A stretch of DNA of 64,000 nt from Caprella mutica (taxonomy: Eukaryota > Arthropoda > Malacostraca > Amphipoda > Caprellidae), in contig CANNZV010000856.1 of the NCBI GenBank assembly GCA_947561585.1, positions 145,596 through 209,595 of the forward strand, given 5' to 3'. The position numbers and the translations under genes are program-made. How positions within the stretch are numbered: the first letter of the stretch is position 1; each line of letters opens with the position of its first letter. Of this stretch, positions 46,301 through 58,196 are shown piece after piece. Below the pieces are notes generated by a model. It was not told where the DNA came from. It made no database searches and saw only the letters and a list, made by a program, of their open reading frames with translations.

Positions 46301-48410
46301 TTTTTTCTATAAAATAAAAAAATTCAGATTCGTAAAACTCTATCATCAGATCGAATGTGATTATCTTTTATTATTTATTTTTTTCAAAGTTATGATTTGA
46401 GTATAATACTTTATTTATAATTATTTAAATATAAGCATTATATAGTTTTTTCTTATATGAGCGAAGATGTGAAACTGACCGATAATTCGTAAGTTACCCT
46501 ATAATAATATACATCAACCTGTCAATCACATCAGTGCTCATATTTTTCAGACTATGACCTCATCCAAAGGTCTGACTTCATAGGCTTGGCTCATCCCTCT
46601 TCTGTAGAGGTTGGCACTGGACATGGAGTCTACGTCTTTGAAGACTTCGGAAAGTGTATGGGTGAGATAAATGTAGAATAAGAATATTATTTCCTGTACA
46701 TAATATGAGCATAGAGACATTCCAAAATTGTATGAAAGAATACACAATTTTTTAGGAAAAAATGTATGAGAATTCTTCATTTGCATTGTAAAGATTACCT
46801 GTAGTGGAGATTAATGCTACTTCAGAGTAAAAAAATCCATTTAAATGGGTATATCACTGTTCAGAACTAGGTACATCTTGAAATGTGTATGCCATATGGC
46901 ACTTTTTTAATTGTATTAAATGGAAGTTTATTAGTTATCAAACTTAGCAAGTAACAATTATTATCATTATTCTAATTTCAATTAATTGTTTGGTTAGGTG
47001 ACTCAGTGAGTGTGCAGCAAGTGACTGAAGTTCTGCAAAAACCAACTGAAGAACAAATGCGGTCCAGTGGAGCTGTTTTCGATAGAGGTAAGTCTGGCTT
47101 GCTCAAAGAATAGAGAACAAAAAATATAGGATTGAAATTGAAAATAGTCCTGTATCCACTTATTTATAATGAGGATTTTGAAAAATTCAATTGTTCGTTT
47201 TGTGTACTGACAAAGAAAATTGGTTTGCAATTACTCTCATGAAATTTAATTTATAGAGTATTTATTGTCTTAGTTTACAAATAATAAGTAAAGCATTTCA
47301 TCCTTTTGTATCTTATTAATATACTTTCAATTAATTCTAACACATATCTTCTCAATGTATCTCGTTATTTAAAGAATATGATTTGTATTTACAGATGGTG
47401 AAGAGGTAGTGTACAGTGACAGCAACTTTTGGATGAGTGTGAAAATGTACAAGCCTCTCCTCGCTTGGTACAGACGAAACATGCCTTTGAAAAAGGAGCT
47501 GTGTGCCTACTTGCATATGCTGCCATGTCTTGGAGAGAAGAACAAGAAGAAATGGAGCAAGAACGTGCCCAACAATAACTCCAATGGTGAAATTGACTAC
47601 TTTGCAGATATGTTTGCCATTTTGAATGACGCATACATGCAGATTATCGTACTCAATGAATCCACTTTCACTCATTTTGGTACAATGAAAGAGTACATTG
47701 AAAATTTCTGCTATAATCCGTCATTTGGAATTGAAATGAACTTGAAGACCAAATTACAGAACGGATCTCTCTGGAAATTCATTGACAAGAGTGAAGATTG
47801 CACCACAGACACCATAGTCACTATGGGCTGTCAGTTCAATAAGAATGTTACTTTACGTACAAAATCCACCTCCCACATTATCTTGGAATGGTCCATTTTC
47901 AACAAGTCTTTGATGATTGAAGATGAAGTCATACTGAGCAATTGCGTCATTGACGCTGTGGAATCAATCTCTTACCAATCTGACATCGTTACAATTTTCG
48001 GTAACCTGATGTACCACACTGTACCTATGCGAGACCCAGTATCTGATGAGCTTTTTTACGTTACATTCGCAGTCAACATCAATGCCAACATCAAACTTTC
48101 CTCTTCTGACCTCTCTTCTGTATTCTACCTCGATATCCCAATGGATAAAGTCATTGATATTCTGAAGATTGACGTGGAACCTAGTAATAAGTACTCGATT
48201 TGGACCATGAAGCTCTTCACGAAATCTTCCAACGCCGCTGAGAGTTTTTGGCAGACTCATCATCTGGTTAATAAGATCCTGAATGTAACGAAGAATGAAA
48301 AGATGCAAACTGACATGGATGTTAGTTCAGATGATATCTTCAGTATGTCCAATATCATCCAACTGAAAGATCTAAATGCTCTTATTGACCAACAGTCGAA
48401 ACTGGTTTAA
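40316..48410 (+). CDS. FPGT: Fucose-1-phosphate guanylyltransferase (GDP-L-fucose pyrophosphorylase), 8 exons, complete
   Basis: Catalyses GTP + L-fucose-1-phosphate to GDP-L-fucose + PPi (EC 2.7.7.30), the last step of cytosolic fucose salvage. Exons: 40316-40415, 41235-41338, 41848-41986, 42387-42455, 45318-45461, 46551-46661, 46998-47087, 47395-48410. All are GT-AG with consistent phases (1,0,1,1,1,1,1), totalling 1773 nt (590 aa plus stop; human about 594). The nucleotidyltransferase glycine-rich motif reads GGSSQRLPSYSAQGKIF and spans the exon 3/4 junction at about residues 114-131, matching the family pattern G-G-x-S-x-R-x-P-x-x-S-x-x-G-K. Later family landmarks are GSDHIETYNFPW in exon 5, GTGHGVYVFED in exon 6, and one large last exon with the C-terminal beta-helix-like half. 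The start ATG is followed by a second in-frame ATG three codons on, and a short (AT)n tract lies immediately upstream. The first AATAAA I noted downstream is at 50249, so the 3' UTR may be long. Fucokinase, the preceding enzyme, is not in the window. Confidence 0.95.
41440..41605. repeat. Copy of the CACCTCTTCATTT dispersed repeat in FPGT intron 2
   Basis: Matches 4880-5090 in the blocks CACCTCTTCATTTYCCTCTT, TGTGTCCCTTTTAGTCA, GAGTAGCTTTTCTGCAT and AACCACTTTCCT. Confidence 0.65.
42641..44814. repeat. 71-bp minisatellite, about 31 units (FPGT intron 4)
   Basis: Unit built from TGGAATATTATTTGTATTGA, CTGTAAATAGATATTGTATG, AATGTTCTTCACCGTAAGAG and TTCATCCCTAG. Variants (CACTAG, TACACTG, AGATACTG, GTACTTC) recur in blocks, suggesting multi-unit duplications. 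It fills most of the 2.9-kb intron. Each unit carries GTAAGAG on the gene strand, a plausible cryptic donor. Confidence 0.97.
45462..46550. other. FPGT intron 5: repeat fragments
   Basis: Contains a CCTTCCGCAAGCTGCGAAGG fragment, an inverse copy of a 56.4-kb repeat (TCATTTCTTATGATATTCACCC at 45912-45933, by parts), a TATACTGTA tract (46110-46185), a foldback pair around ACTTTGAAAAA (46200-46400) and one TIR arm (46450-46502). Confidence 0.5.
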
Positions 48411-51150
48411 AACCATTAACCTTTTATCGTTCAGTAAAACTATTTTCACACTTAGTTTGAGTAACTTTATATTATAAAAAAAAACCGGTAAAGGGTTTAG
48501 ACAATCTTCAAAAATTGTCCCTGTTGTGGTCTTAAATATTTAGACAGTTTGTAAAATTTTGATGTAATGACACACTATATGGGCCTAATTAAAACCCGCA
48601 TCACTCAGGTAGTTAATAACTGCCTGAGGATGGGTCCAAAGGTGCCTAGTGTGTGGATGTTGTGTCACTTGTGTGCAGTCCTGTGTTGTTGTAGGGATGG
48701 ACATTGTTTGAAGATGTGGGTATTCAGCATTAATATTTAGTCATTTTGTTTCAGCTTCTCATCAAATGATTGACATTGTAGGGATTTCTATAAGTGTCAC
48801 TCATTTCATAAAAATTTGCATATTTTAATCATATGTTAGTGCTAAACCTGACAACTTGAAATTCATCTCTTGTATGTCATTGAGTAAGGTTCCCCAGTTG
48901 CTTCTCTGAGTGTTCTTTGTTATACTTGAGTGTTCTTCGTTATACGAAAGTGTTCTTCATTATACCTGAGTGTTCTTCGTTATACTCGAGTGTTCTTCAT
49001 TATACCTGAGTGTTCTTCATTATACCTGAGTGTTCTTCGTTATACTCGAGTGTTCTTCGTTATACTCGAGTGTTCTTCGTTATACTCGAGTGTTCTTCGT
49101 TATTCTTAATTTTATTTTGTGTCTTTATAATTGAAGTGAGTTATATTGATAGTTTGCCATGTTTAGTCAGCTGCATGTTAAAAGTTATTATTATAGCAAA
49201 TGCAGTCACAGTTTATTTTTTTGCACAGGTCTCAGTTTGTCTACTTCACATCTTAAATAACTAAAAACATACATCTAACGGTACACTGGTGTTTCTTTGG
49301 GTTGTAGTAGTATCTACCAAGCACATTCCTTATTTTCATGTAATCTCTGAATATTCTTAACGTTGGGTTTTATAATTAAAGTACAGTCAGGGACTGTATC
49401 GCAGCTTCACTCATGTATAAGGTACTTATGGTTGTCCCATTCGTACATTTGTTGTTAGACCAGATACTGATTAGAACATAATTTTAAACCTAAAGAATTT
49501 CAGGTTTATTTCAAATTCTTGTGAAGAACATGACTTTTAAAATATATAAGCAGGTACTGTTGTCATATATTTTTAAGTGCGTTTATCGCAATTCTTTGAT
49601 GAGAGTCGGATATTACGAATGGATTTTAATTTTATAGATGATTTCTTTTTTAAATGCAAAAATTCTAGTCAGAATCATAAACTTAAAAAAATGTTTCAAT
49701 TAATATTAATGTCATTAAATATTATAGTCTTAAATATATGCTGTTATGTATACTAAGAATTTTAAGAATTATGTTCTTAAAATTTACAGGACATTTTTTT
49801 ACATTTTCTTGTAAAGTTGTAAGTACAAAATGTTGTGATTTTTTCACTACTTGGACAGTGTTCCTGTCAACCAATCATCTAAACAAGTTCGTTACAACGA
49901 GTATTGTGGTAATCAAATAATTTCGCTGGGTAGGTTAGTTTGCTGAGTGGAACTATTTCTAGTCGTGGTTAGTAACTCTCTAACTCATGTTCGGATGATG
50001 AGTAGACATTATGTTGTTTGAAATTAGAATATTAAGAGAAATCTTCAATGTTGAGCTTGGATTACTTTGGAAATTGCTGCTTTTCTATTCTAAAATATAT
50101 TTTTTTTTTATTTCTAAAATAATTTCAAGTTAATGTTTTTCTACTTAATCTTATAATAATTGTTTGTTTACATGTGTTAATATATATCAGAAAAAATAGT
50201 TTGATTATTCTGAGCTTTGTTTTATTTTTATAACCTTAGATGAAATGAAATAAATATAAAAATTATAGCCTTGAAAGTCTCATAATTACTCCCAATTACT
50301 CCCAATTACTCATAATTATGAGTAATTGGAATTCACAGCATCAGAGAAAAATCTTGCTTGTTCAAACTCTCTAAAACCAATTTCCCTTTCAAGTTAAGAA
50401 AAGAGGCAAGCTATGGTTCTTGTACTTTCTACTTTAATTACAAGGTATATTTTATTTTAAGTGCATTTGTAATGAAGGTGAGATTTCTTAACAACTTTCT
50501 TGATTCAAAATACAAAAAACTAATCTAATTATATAAATCATTGTTTAGAATTTTAAATTCATTGTCATTTATTCAATTACCAATGGAAAACTGAAGAGTA
50601 AACACTCCATTCTCTTCAATTCACCTCAGACTGCACTTCTAGTTCAAAAATGGCTAATATGCAATTAAATATTCTTTTTGAAAAAATTATAGAATGACAT
50701 CAAGCACATATTTAGAAATTCCTACAGAATAATATTTAACCTCATGGACTTATTAATAATTTAGAATTCGTTGCAGACTGATAACTTTATTGAAATATAT
50801 TTATTAAACATTTAAGCACAGGTCTAACTACACCGACATATTAAATATGTGTAAGTCTCAAAATAAGATGAAGCCTATATGGAACCAATTTAAAAAAAAG
50901 GCTGATAGTACCATAAAGAAAAAAGAAAGAAAAACACATCTTGAAAAAGGTATATCGGATAATGAAATATAAGATGAAAAATCAAAGAAGTGTACTTACA
51001 ATCTATACAATGATAAGTTTTATTTTGATGGGGAATTTTAGGAATAAAGTATAGGGTTTAGTGGATCTTCTTCCGTACGTGTTCAGACCCGTTATTTTTC
51101 TAATAACATGATAATATAGAAATTTAAATAAGAAAAAATAATGAATTTAA
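48411..51150 (+). other. FPGT 3' UTR and downstream region
   Basis: Probably includes the FPGT 3' UTR. Contains a strong hairpin at 48570-48654, a 20-bp minisatellite at 48908-49104, and an AATAAA at 50249-50254 that could end a long UTR. No further exon was recognised. Confidence 0.45.
48908..49104. repeat. 20-bp minisatellite, about 10 units
   Basis: Unit GAGTGTTCTTCGTTATACTC, with CATTATACCT and GTTATACGAA variants. Confidence 0.92.
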
Positions 51151-51191
51151 TTTAGATGAATAGAGTGACAAAGTTTACCTGGTTTATACAG

Positions 51192-51740
51192 ATAGAATTC
51201 AGAATTAACAAAGGACAAACAAAGTCAATGTCCTTGATATCAGAAGTCAGAAAGTGCTTTGTTGATCTAGGAGAACCCGTACCATTCAGATGTGACAATG
51301 GACCTCAGTTTTCACCAAGAGATTTCAGGTTATTTCTCAAACGGTGGGGAGTGAACTTCGTGCAGTCAAGTCCATGTTTTCCCTTGTCCAACTGTCATGC
51401 TGTGGCTTCAGGCAAAGAAAACTCTTATTAAGAAAACAACTGATGCATGAAATATAGACTCTGAGGAATATTTACTAGGACTAACGGAGTGGCGAAACAA
51501 CCCAAATGAAACAGGATGTTCTCCAGCTGAAGTGGTATTCGGACACTCTCTCAAATCACCGCTACCAGCACATCTGAAATATTTCCAAACAAAGTGGAAG
51601 GAAGAGAAGATATGATTTGGATTTGATGAAACAGAAAATGAAGAAATATTTCGATAGGAGTTCTGCTTGTCAGAAAAACTTGGCAGTTGGAACAGAAGAG
51701 TTCATAGAAGATCCAAGATCATTGAAGTGGGATTTATTAA
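51192..51740 (+). pseudogene. Broken Ty3/gypsy-type integrase fragment
   Basis: The retroviral-type integrase core is recognisable: PVPFRCDNGPQFSPRDF (with the second catalytic Asp in DNG), then RWGVNFVQSSPCFPLSNC, then in shifted frames a block like SEEYLLGLTEWRNNPNET and AEVVFGHSLKSPLPAHL. At least one frameshift and several stops break it. No reverse transcriptase or LTR was identified nearby, so this is a decayed partial element. Confidence 0.8.
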
Positions 51741-52448
51741 GGATTTTTTTTTGTGGAATCAGAGTTAAACAACATTAAATTTTAAATTATTTATTTAATA
51801 ATGCAGCAAACGAGAAGAGGATAGTGTCCCAGACTGATTAGTCTTACAAGACACTCTTCTCGCCTCAAACTACATCCCCAATAAAGAAACTCGCCTATAG
51901 AAAAGAAATAAGTATATAAGAAAAGATTCAAAGATAGAACATATTGTCTTAACAAATCATTAAGTTTTATTGTGCTGGGTAAATATTAAACGTTTAAACT
52001 TATTAATTAAGAATTAATCTTTCTATGCCTAGTTGAGGAAGTTTATAAAGGTTAAGGCAATAATTAATTTAGGCTAACTAAAATTACCGGTATATAGAAC
52101 CATTTTCGTTAGACGTGTAAATTTATTTATATGTAACAAGGCATAGATTTATAGAATTAAATATTCACTCCAGCTTTAATATAGATTTATCAAGTTATTT
52201 ATAGTATATTTAGTAATTTCAAATAATTAAGATCAGATTTAAAGAATAGATATTTTTTTGACGAGTTTCAATTTTTTATATCAGAAATTTTCCGGTTGGA
52301 CTAAATTAACACTAGAAGAGTAATTTTGAGAAAATTTAAATATAGCACTAGAGAAACGGCACTCGAAGTGTAACCTTATCTCAAATTTTCACATCCAAAT
52401 AATCAGAGCCCTGTAGTTACATGATCTCTAATATTTCGCTGGATTATC

Positions 52449-52563
52449 CCGACCAATTGGTCAGACGGATAGAAGTTCTTGCAAATCCCGACCGAATGGT
52501 CAGAAAGATAGTTTAATACCTGCTGCTTACTATTGCATCCCGACCGAATGGTCAGACGGATTA
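52449..52563. repeat. Three copies of CCCGACCGAATGGTCAGACGGA
   Basis: Imperfect copies at 52449, 52488 and 52540, each with the inner dyad GACC...GGTC. Spacers of about 18 and 30 bp differ. Confidence 0.75.
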
Positions 52564-52659
52564 TGCTCACATCGTTCCTCCAATTCCTAGCTGACTCCAC
52601 TTATTTCAGACGCTAACTTTAATTTTTAACACCTGAATGTGCTTACTCTGGTTCTAGGT

Positions 52660-53975
52660 AAATTTCCACGTGGAAAATTTCACCACGGGAAGTTCCACCA
52701 GGTAAGTTCCACCGCTGGTAAGTTCCACCACGGAATATTCCACCGCCAGAAAATTCCACCGCGGAAGATTCCACCGCATAATACTGGATTTCATTTATAG
52801 AAGATATAACATTTAATATTAACAGATTTAAAGAAAAATGCTATTTTTTGTGGTAACCGAACAGCATTTCATTAGTTAGAAATTTAAGAAATTATAAGAA
52901 TATGTTATGCTAAGTGAAGAACTACGAGGTAAGCTAAGGCGAACATACGAAATAATAGACAGATCAAACGATCTTTTAAATATGATTCAATTAAATTTTT
53001 AATAAAATTTAAATCGTGGAAACTGAACAATAGAGTTCCACTGCCCCACTGACCAACAATATAGATTCCGTTTGATTCTCCTTTAAGCATATATTTGTTG
53101 AAACTGAAATTTAGGATAATATTTTGTTTTTAACACAAATTTTATTTTATATATATTATCTATTACCCAAGTTTTTAAATGTACCAAAATATATTAAAAT
53201 TTAAATCAGCGATAATAAAAGGTGGAATTTAAGAATCAATTTGACACGTACTGTAATAAAATATTTAATTAGTATGGATATATTTTAATATAAAAAGAAA
53301 AATTACAAAGCGGAAACTTTCTGTAACTGTTTAATAATCTCTTTTGAAACTATTACAAAATAAAGTTTAAATATGTTGAGTTTCAACTAAATTTTGAACA
53401 TAGGGTTAGGCAGGAAAATGGCTAGCTTTGAACTGAAACCACAGACATACGAATTAAAATCATAACTTCAAAACTCACATAAGATATATAAATCATAACA
53501 CGTTAAGAGTTTCTTTTGATATGCAACATCTTAATATAAATTCGGTTCAGCAAGTCTCTGATTTAAATTAACTCTAAAGAAATAGACATTAAAAACATGT
53601 TTGTCAAATTGCTGCTTAATATTAACCTTTTCAATAATGAAACATAAGAAAATTTATTTTTGTATCAAATATTAAAATCTGAACTTTAGTGTTTCTGTTG
53701 ATAGATTCAAAAAGCTAAATTTATCAATGTTGCCACAATTTGGTGTTCCAATACCAGCGTCATAGTCTGTCACTATCAACCATTTAAATATTTAATGCCC
53801 ATATGATGGATTATTAATTGTTTTTATATTTAAAAGGAAGATTTATTCATTTATAATTATCAATTACCCTAGAAATATATTTTGAAATAAACTGTTTATC
53901 TGTATATTTTTTTAAAATGGTGGAATCTTCCGCGGTGGAATTTTCCACATCTTGCATTTAACGCCGGTGGAATCT
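52660..53975. mobile_element. Foldback-like element with TTCCACCGCGGAA words at both ends
   Basis: The left end (52660-52785) has seven or so words such as GAAGTTCCACC, AATTCCACCGCGGAAG and ATTCCACCGC. The right end (53920-53975) carries the inverse, GGTGGAATCTTCCGCGGTGG and GCCGGTGGAATC. The interior of about 1.1 kb is very AT-rich with no ORF of note. Confidence 0.6.
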
Positions 53976-54900
53976 TAAATTGGAGTTTCTCTTTGAGGCG
54001 TAGTATTCATTTAAATTGCATATTAAATTAATGGGTAGAAATACGAATATTTCGTAGCAAGAAAAAAAACAAGTAAAATATATGAAAGTTTAATAATCTT
54101 ACCTTAAAAAGGTATTATTTTATATAGGATTCGACTGGAACAGTTATTGGAATAGGACATTTTAGGAAGTTTTAATCTAACAAAGAAGATCTACTTATTG
54201 GAGGTATAGGATACATATACGTCCTATTGGTAAAAAAAGAAAGTAAAAGAAGAGTTATATTACGTAGAATATATTTAACTAGTGTACTTTCCCGTTAAAA
54301 ATAACGAGTCATCGGCAATTCAAATTTATTACCTGTTATTACGTTACTTTTAATGAATTCAATTAAAATTAAAATTTCTTCATAGTCTTATTTATTTTAT
54401 AGATAAAATGCATGTACAAATTGAATAGAAACAGGATATTTAAATATCAAGTCGATATATTCCCGTGCGTCAAGTTGCCTTTTATTTTGACTACACCTTT
54501 TAACTTTAATCTAAAACAATTCATGTTTAATTTAAAACAAGTTGAGTTTAATTTATAATAAGTCAAGTTTAATTTAAAATAAGTCAAGTTATACTTAAAA
54601 CAATTCACGTCATATTTAAAATAAATCAAGTTATATTTAAAATGAGTCAGGTTATATTTAAAAAAGTTCTCTTTAATTAAAAATAGTTCAACTTTAATTT
54701 TAAAAAGTTCAAGTTTAATTTGAAAAAAATGAACTTTAATTTAAAAAATGAAATTCTACGAGCCCTAGATATCACACATAGAAAGCTCTGCACTAATATC
54801 ATTATATTAGTAATGGGAGGGAATGAGATCATGAGAATAGTGAAATGAGAGAAGTGAAAATTTAGTGAGAGGAGAGAATTCAGATGAGAGAATTGAAATG
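53976..54900. other. AT-rich intergenic stretch
   Basis: Includes a diverged tract of AAGTTTAATTTAAAATAAGTC-like words at about 54500-54740 (unit roughly 25-30 bp), consistent with an old tandem repeat. No gene was seen. Confidence 0.5.
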
Positions 54901-54908
54901 ATAGAAGT

Positions 54909-55302
54909 GAGCAATGGAAGATTATGGTGGGTAATGAATGATTATGGTGGGCAATGAATTATTATGGTGGGCAATGAATTATTATGGTGGGCAATGAATT
55001 ATTATGGTGGGCAATGAAAGATTATGGTGGGTAATGAAAGATTATGGTGGGCAATGGAAGATTATGGTGTGCAATGAAAGATTATGGTGAGCAATGAAAG
55101 ATTATGGTAGGCAATGAAAGATTATGGTGGGCAATGGAAAATTATGGTGGGCAATGAAAGATTATGGTAGGCAATGAAAGATTATGGTGGGCAATGGAAG
55201 ATTATGGTGGGCAATGAAAGATTATGGTGGGCAATGAATTATTATGGTGGGCATTGTAAGATTATGGTGGGCAATGAAAGATTATGGTGGACAATGAATG
55301 AT
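54909..55302. repeat. 20-bp minisatellite, about 19 units
   Basis: Unit GATTATGGTGGGCAATGAAA with GGAAG, TAGGC and GAATT variants. Confidence 0.93.
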
Positions 55303-55313
55303 TCAAAAAGTAA

Positions 55314-55500
55314 GACATATAGAACATTTAGGCTGCAGTTCATCGGAGCCCCGTGGACGGGTGGTTAGCGTACCGGCTACGCAACCAAAAGACTCAGGTT
55401 CGATTCCCTGCCCAGGCGAAATAAAAAAAATGCTAGAAGAGCAAGTAAAAAAAAGGTTCATGCGTTCTGAAGGGAAGCCAAAGCTGCGTTAATAAAACGC
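55314..55500 (+). repeat. tRNA-like dispersed element (SINE-like), plus-strand copy
   Basis: A tRNA-like core at about 55346-55418 has an A-box-like GTGGTTAGCGTACC and B box GGTTCGATTCC, but stems pair poorly. The 30 bp before it (ATATAGAACATTTAGGC) is shared with the minus-strand copy at 59119-59225, so the repeat unit includes 5' leader sequence. Confidence 0.6.
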
Positions 55501-56188
55501 GAAGAAAGAAGAAGCAAAAGTAGCGCGTGTTAGACTCTATAGAATTAAGGGGAAATAGAAATTAATTGAAAATAGAACGTGATGGGGAAATAGAAAAGTA
55601 ATTGAAAATAGAAATACAATAAGAGGTGAATATAAAAATGATGTGAAAAAAAAATGAAATATGAATTAAGTGAACATTGGAAGTAATTGAAAAAGAAAGA
55701 AAAAAAAGGTAGAAAAAACACTTTTGTCAAAGGAAATTACTCAGATTGCAGTTTTTTAACCTTTTGTAGTTCAGCTAACCACTAAACGTGATCACAATAA
55801 TCCTTGAGTTGTAAATAACCTTGACCTTTGAACTGATCGCTTCCATAATTCAACCAAATGGCTCCTGGATATTGACTAATCCTAATACCAAATATCAGAC
55901 TATATGGTTGAATTCTTTGTGAGTTATGCAAATAAAAAAAATCATTAATAAATACAGACTAAGGCATAATCTTCCGCCAATTGCGAATGAAATAATAATT
56001 TTTAATTGTGAAATTCTCAATATACTTTACAGCTGAAGATGAAATTAATATTTTAGTCTACGGTATATGAAACCAGTATTTGATTTGTTTAAATATTTCT
56101 CGAGTGCTCTTCAAAATATTCTAAATAAATAAATTTCTCTATCAGAATATTTAACATTAAGTATAAGTTCCAATCAGTTTCTACCAGG

Positions 56189-56262
56189 CACTTGGTGGCC
56201 CAGTGGTTTGTGTTCTAGCCTCCACCCGAAGAGACTCGGGTTCGAATCCAGTTGAGGACTTG
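56189..56262 (+). repeat. tRNA-like sequence, degenerate
   Basis: GGTGGCCCAGTGGTTTGTG resembles an A box and GGGTTCGAATCC a B box. The core ACCCGAAGAGACTCGGGT forms a hairpin and resembles the cores at 55385 and 59140. No sound cloverleaf was found. Confidence 0.5.
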
Positions 56263-56625
56263 GAACTTTTTCATTTTATTGGCATTTTAATAGTAAGAAA
56301 TATATTGAGTTCAGAGTGACGTCACAGAATTAAACAGGTAGAAATATTTCATAGGTGATTTTCGTAGCATGAATACACAGTTTATCGAATAATTTCTACT
56401 TAATTGTTCTTTAGGGTGAAAATCGTAAGAAATGAACTGAATTTTCACCCTTAAGATCTCAAGTTCATTTGCAAACTATTTTCTATTTTTCTGAGATCGA
56501 AGAAACTGTCAGTAAAAATTACACATGGAATATACAGGGTGTCTCAATAAATGTAACAGATATGAAATGCCATAATTAATAAACTTAAAACTTAACATAT
56601 TAACGATCCACTAATAATTCAACCT

Positions 56626-58196
56626 TATTGTATCGTCCTAACTAGACACAATAGAAAGGTACCAGACTTACCCTTATTGTATCGTCCTAACTAGACACAA
56701 TAGAAAGGTACCAGACTTACCCTCATTGTATCATCCTAACTAGACACAATAGAAAGGTACCAGACTTACCCTTATTGTATCGTCCTAACTAGACACAATA
56801 GAAAGGTACCAGACTCACCCTTATTGTATCGTCCTAACTAGACACAAAAGAAAGGTACCAGACTTACCCTTATTGTATCGTCCTAACTAGACACAATAGA
56901 AAGGTACCAGACTTACCCTTATTGTATCGTCCTAACTAGACACAATAGAAAGGTACCAGACTTACCCTTATTGTATCGTCCTAACTAGACACAATAGAAA
57001 GGTACCAGACCTACCCTTATTGTATCGTTCTAACAAGACACAATAGAAAGGTACCAGACTTACCCTTATTGTATCGTCCTAACTAGACACAATAGAAAGG
57101 TACCAGACTTACCCTTATTGTATCGTCCTAACTAGACACAATAGAAAGGTACCAGACTTACCCTTATTGTATCGTCCTAACTAGACACAATAGGAAGGTA
57201 CCAGACTTTCCCTTATTGTATCGTCCTAACTAGACACAATAGAAAGGTACCAGACTTACCCTTATTGTATCGTCCTAACTAGACACAATAGAAAGGTACC
57301 AGACTTACCCTTATTGTATCGTCCTAACTAGACACAATAGGAAGGTACCAGACTTTCCCTTATTGTATCGTCCTAACTAGACACAATAGAAAGGTACCAG
57401 ACTTACCCTTGTTGTATCGTCCTAACTAGACACAATAGAAAGGTACCAGACCTACCCTTTTTGTATCGTCCTAACTAGACACAATAGAAAGGTACCAGAC
57501 TTACCCTTATTGTATCGTCCTAACTAGACACAATAGAAAGGTACCAGACTTACCCTTATTGTATCGTCCTAACTAGACACAATAGAAAGGTACCAGACTT
57601 ACCCTTATTGTATCGTCCTAACTAGACACAATAGAAAGGTACCAGACCTACCCTTTTTGTATCGTCCTAACTAGACACAATAGAAAGGTACCAGACTTAC
57701 CCTTATTGTATCGTCCTAACTAGACACAATAGAAAGGTACCAGACTTACCCTTATTGTATCGTCCTAACTAGACACAATAGAAAGGTACAAGACTTACCC
57801 TTATTGTATCGTCCTAACTAGACACAATAGAAAGGTACCAGACTTACCCTTATTGTATCGTCCAAACTAGACACAATAGAAAGGTACCAGACTTACCCTT
57901 ATTGTATCGTCCAAACTAGACACAATGGAAAGGTACCAGACTTACCCTTATTGTATCGTCCTAGCTATACACAATAGAAAGGTACCAGACTTACCCTTAT
58001 TGTATCGTCCTAACTAGACACAATAGAAAGGTACCAGACTTACCCTTATTGTATCGTCCTAGCTATACACAATAGAAAGGTACCAGACTTACCCTTATTG
58101 TATCGTCCTAACTAGACACAATAGAAAGGTACCAGACTTACCCTTTTTGTATCGTCCTAACTAGACACAATAGAAAGGTACCAGACTAACCCTCTA
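56626..58196. repeat. 49-bp satellite-like array, about 32 units
   Basis: Unit from TTACCCTTATTGTATCGTCC, TAACTAGACACAATAGAAAG and GTACCAGAC. Very homogeneous; ATTGT...ACAAT within the unit is an inverted pair, and GGTACC is a palindrome. A partial TACAGGGTGTCTCAATAAA element end lies just before it (56535). Confidence 0.97.

Noticed and set aside
47964..48308. Minus-strand ORF antisense to FPGT exon 8
   Set aside because: Antisense shadow of a strongly supported exon.
51192..51740. Intact retroviral or retrotransposon gene
   Set aside because: Frameshift and stop codons interrupt it, and no other pol domains or LTRs were found nearby.
56189..56262. Functional tRNA gene
   Set aside because: A and B boxes are recognisable, but acceptor and T stems do not pair, so it is kept only as a tRNA-like repeat.
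56626..58196. CRISPR-like periodic array
   Set aside because: The whole 49-bp unit is conserved, leaving no variable spacer.
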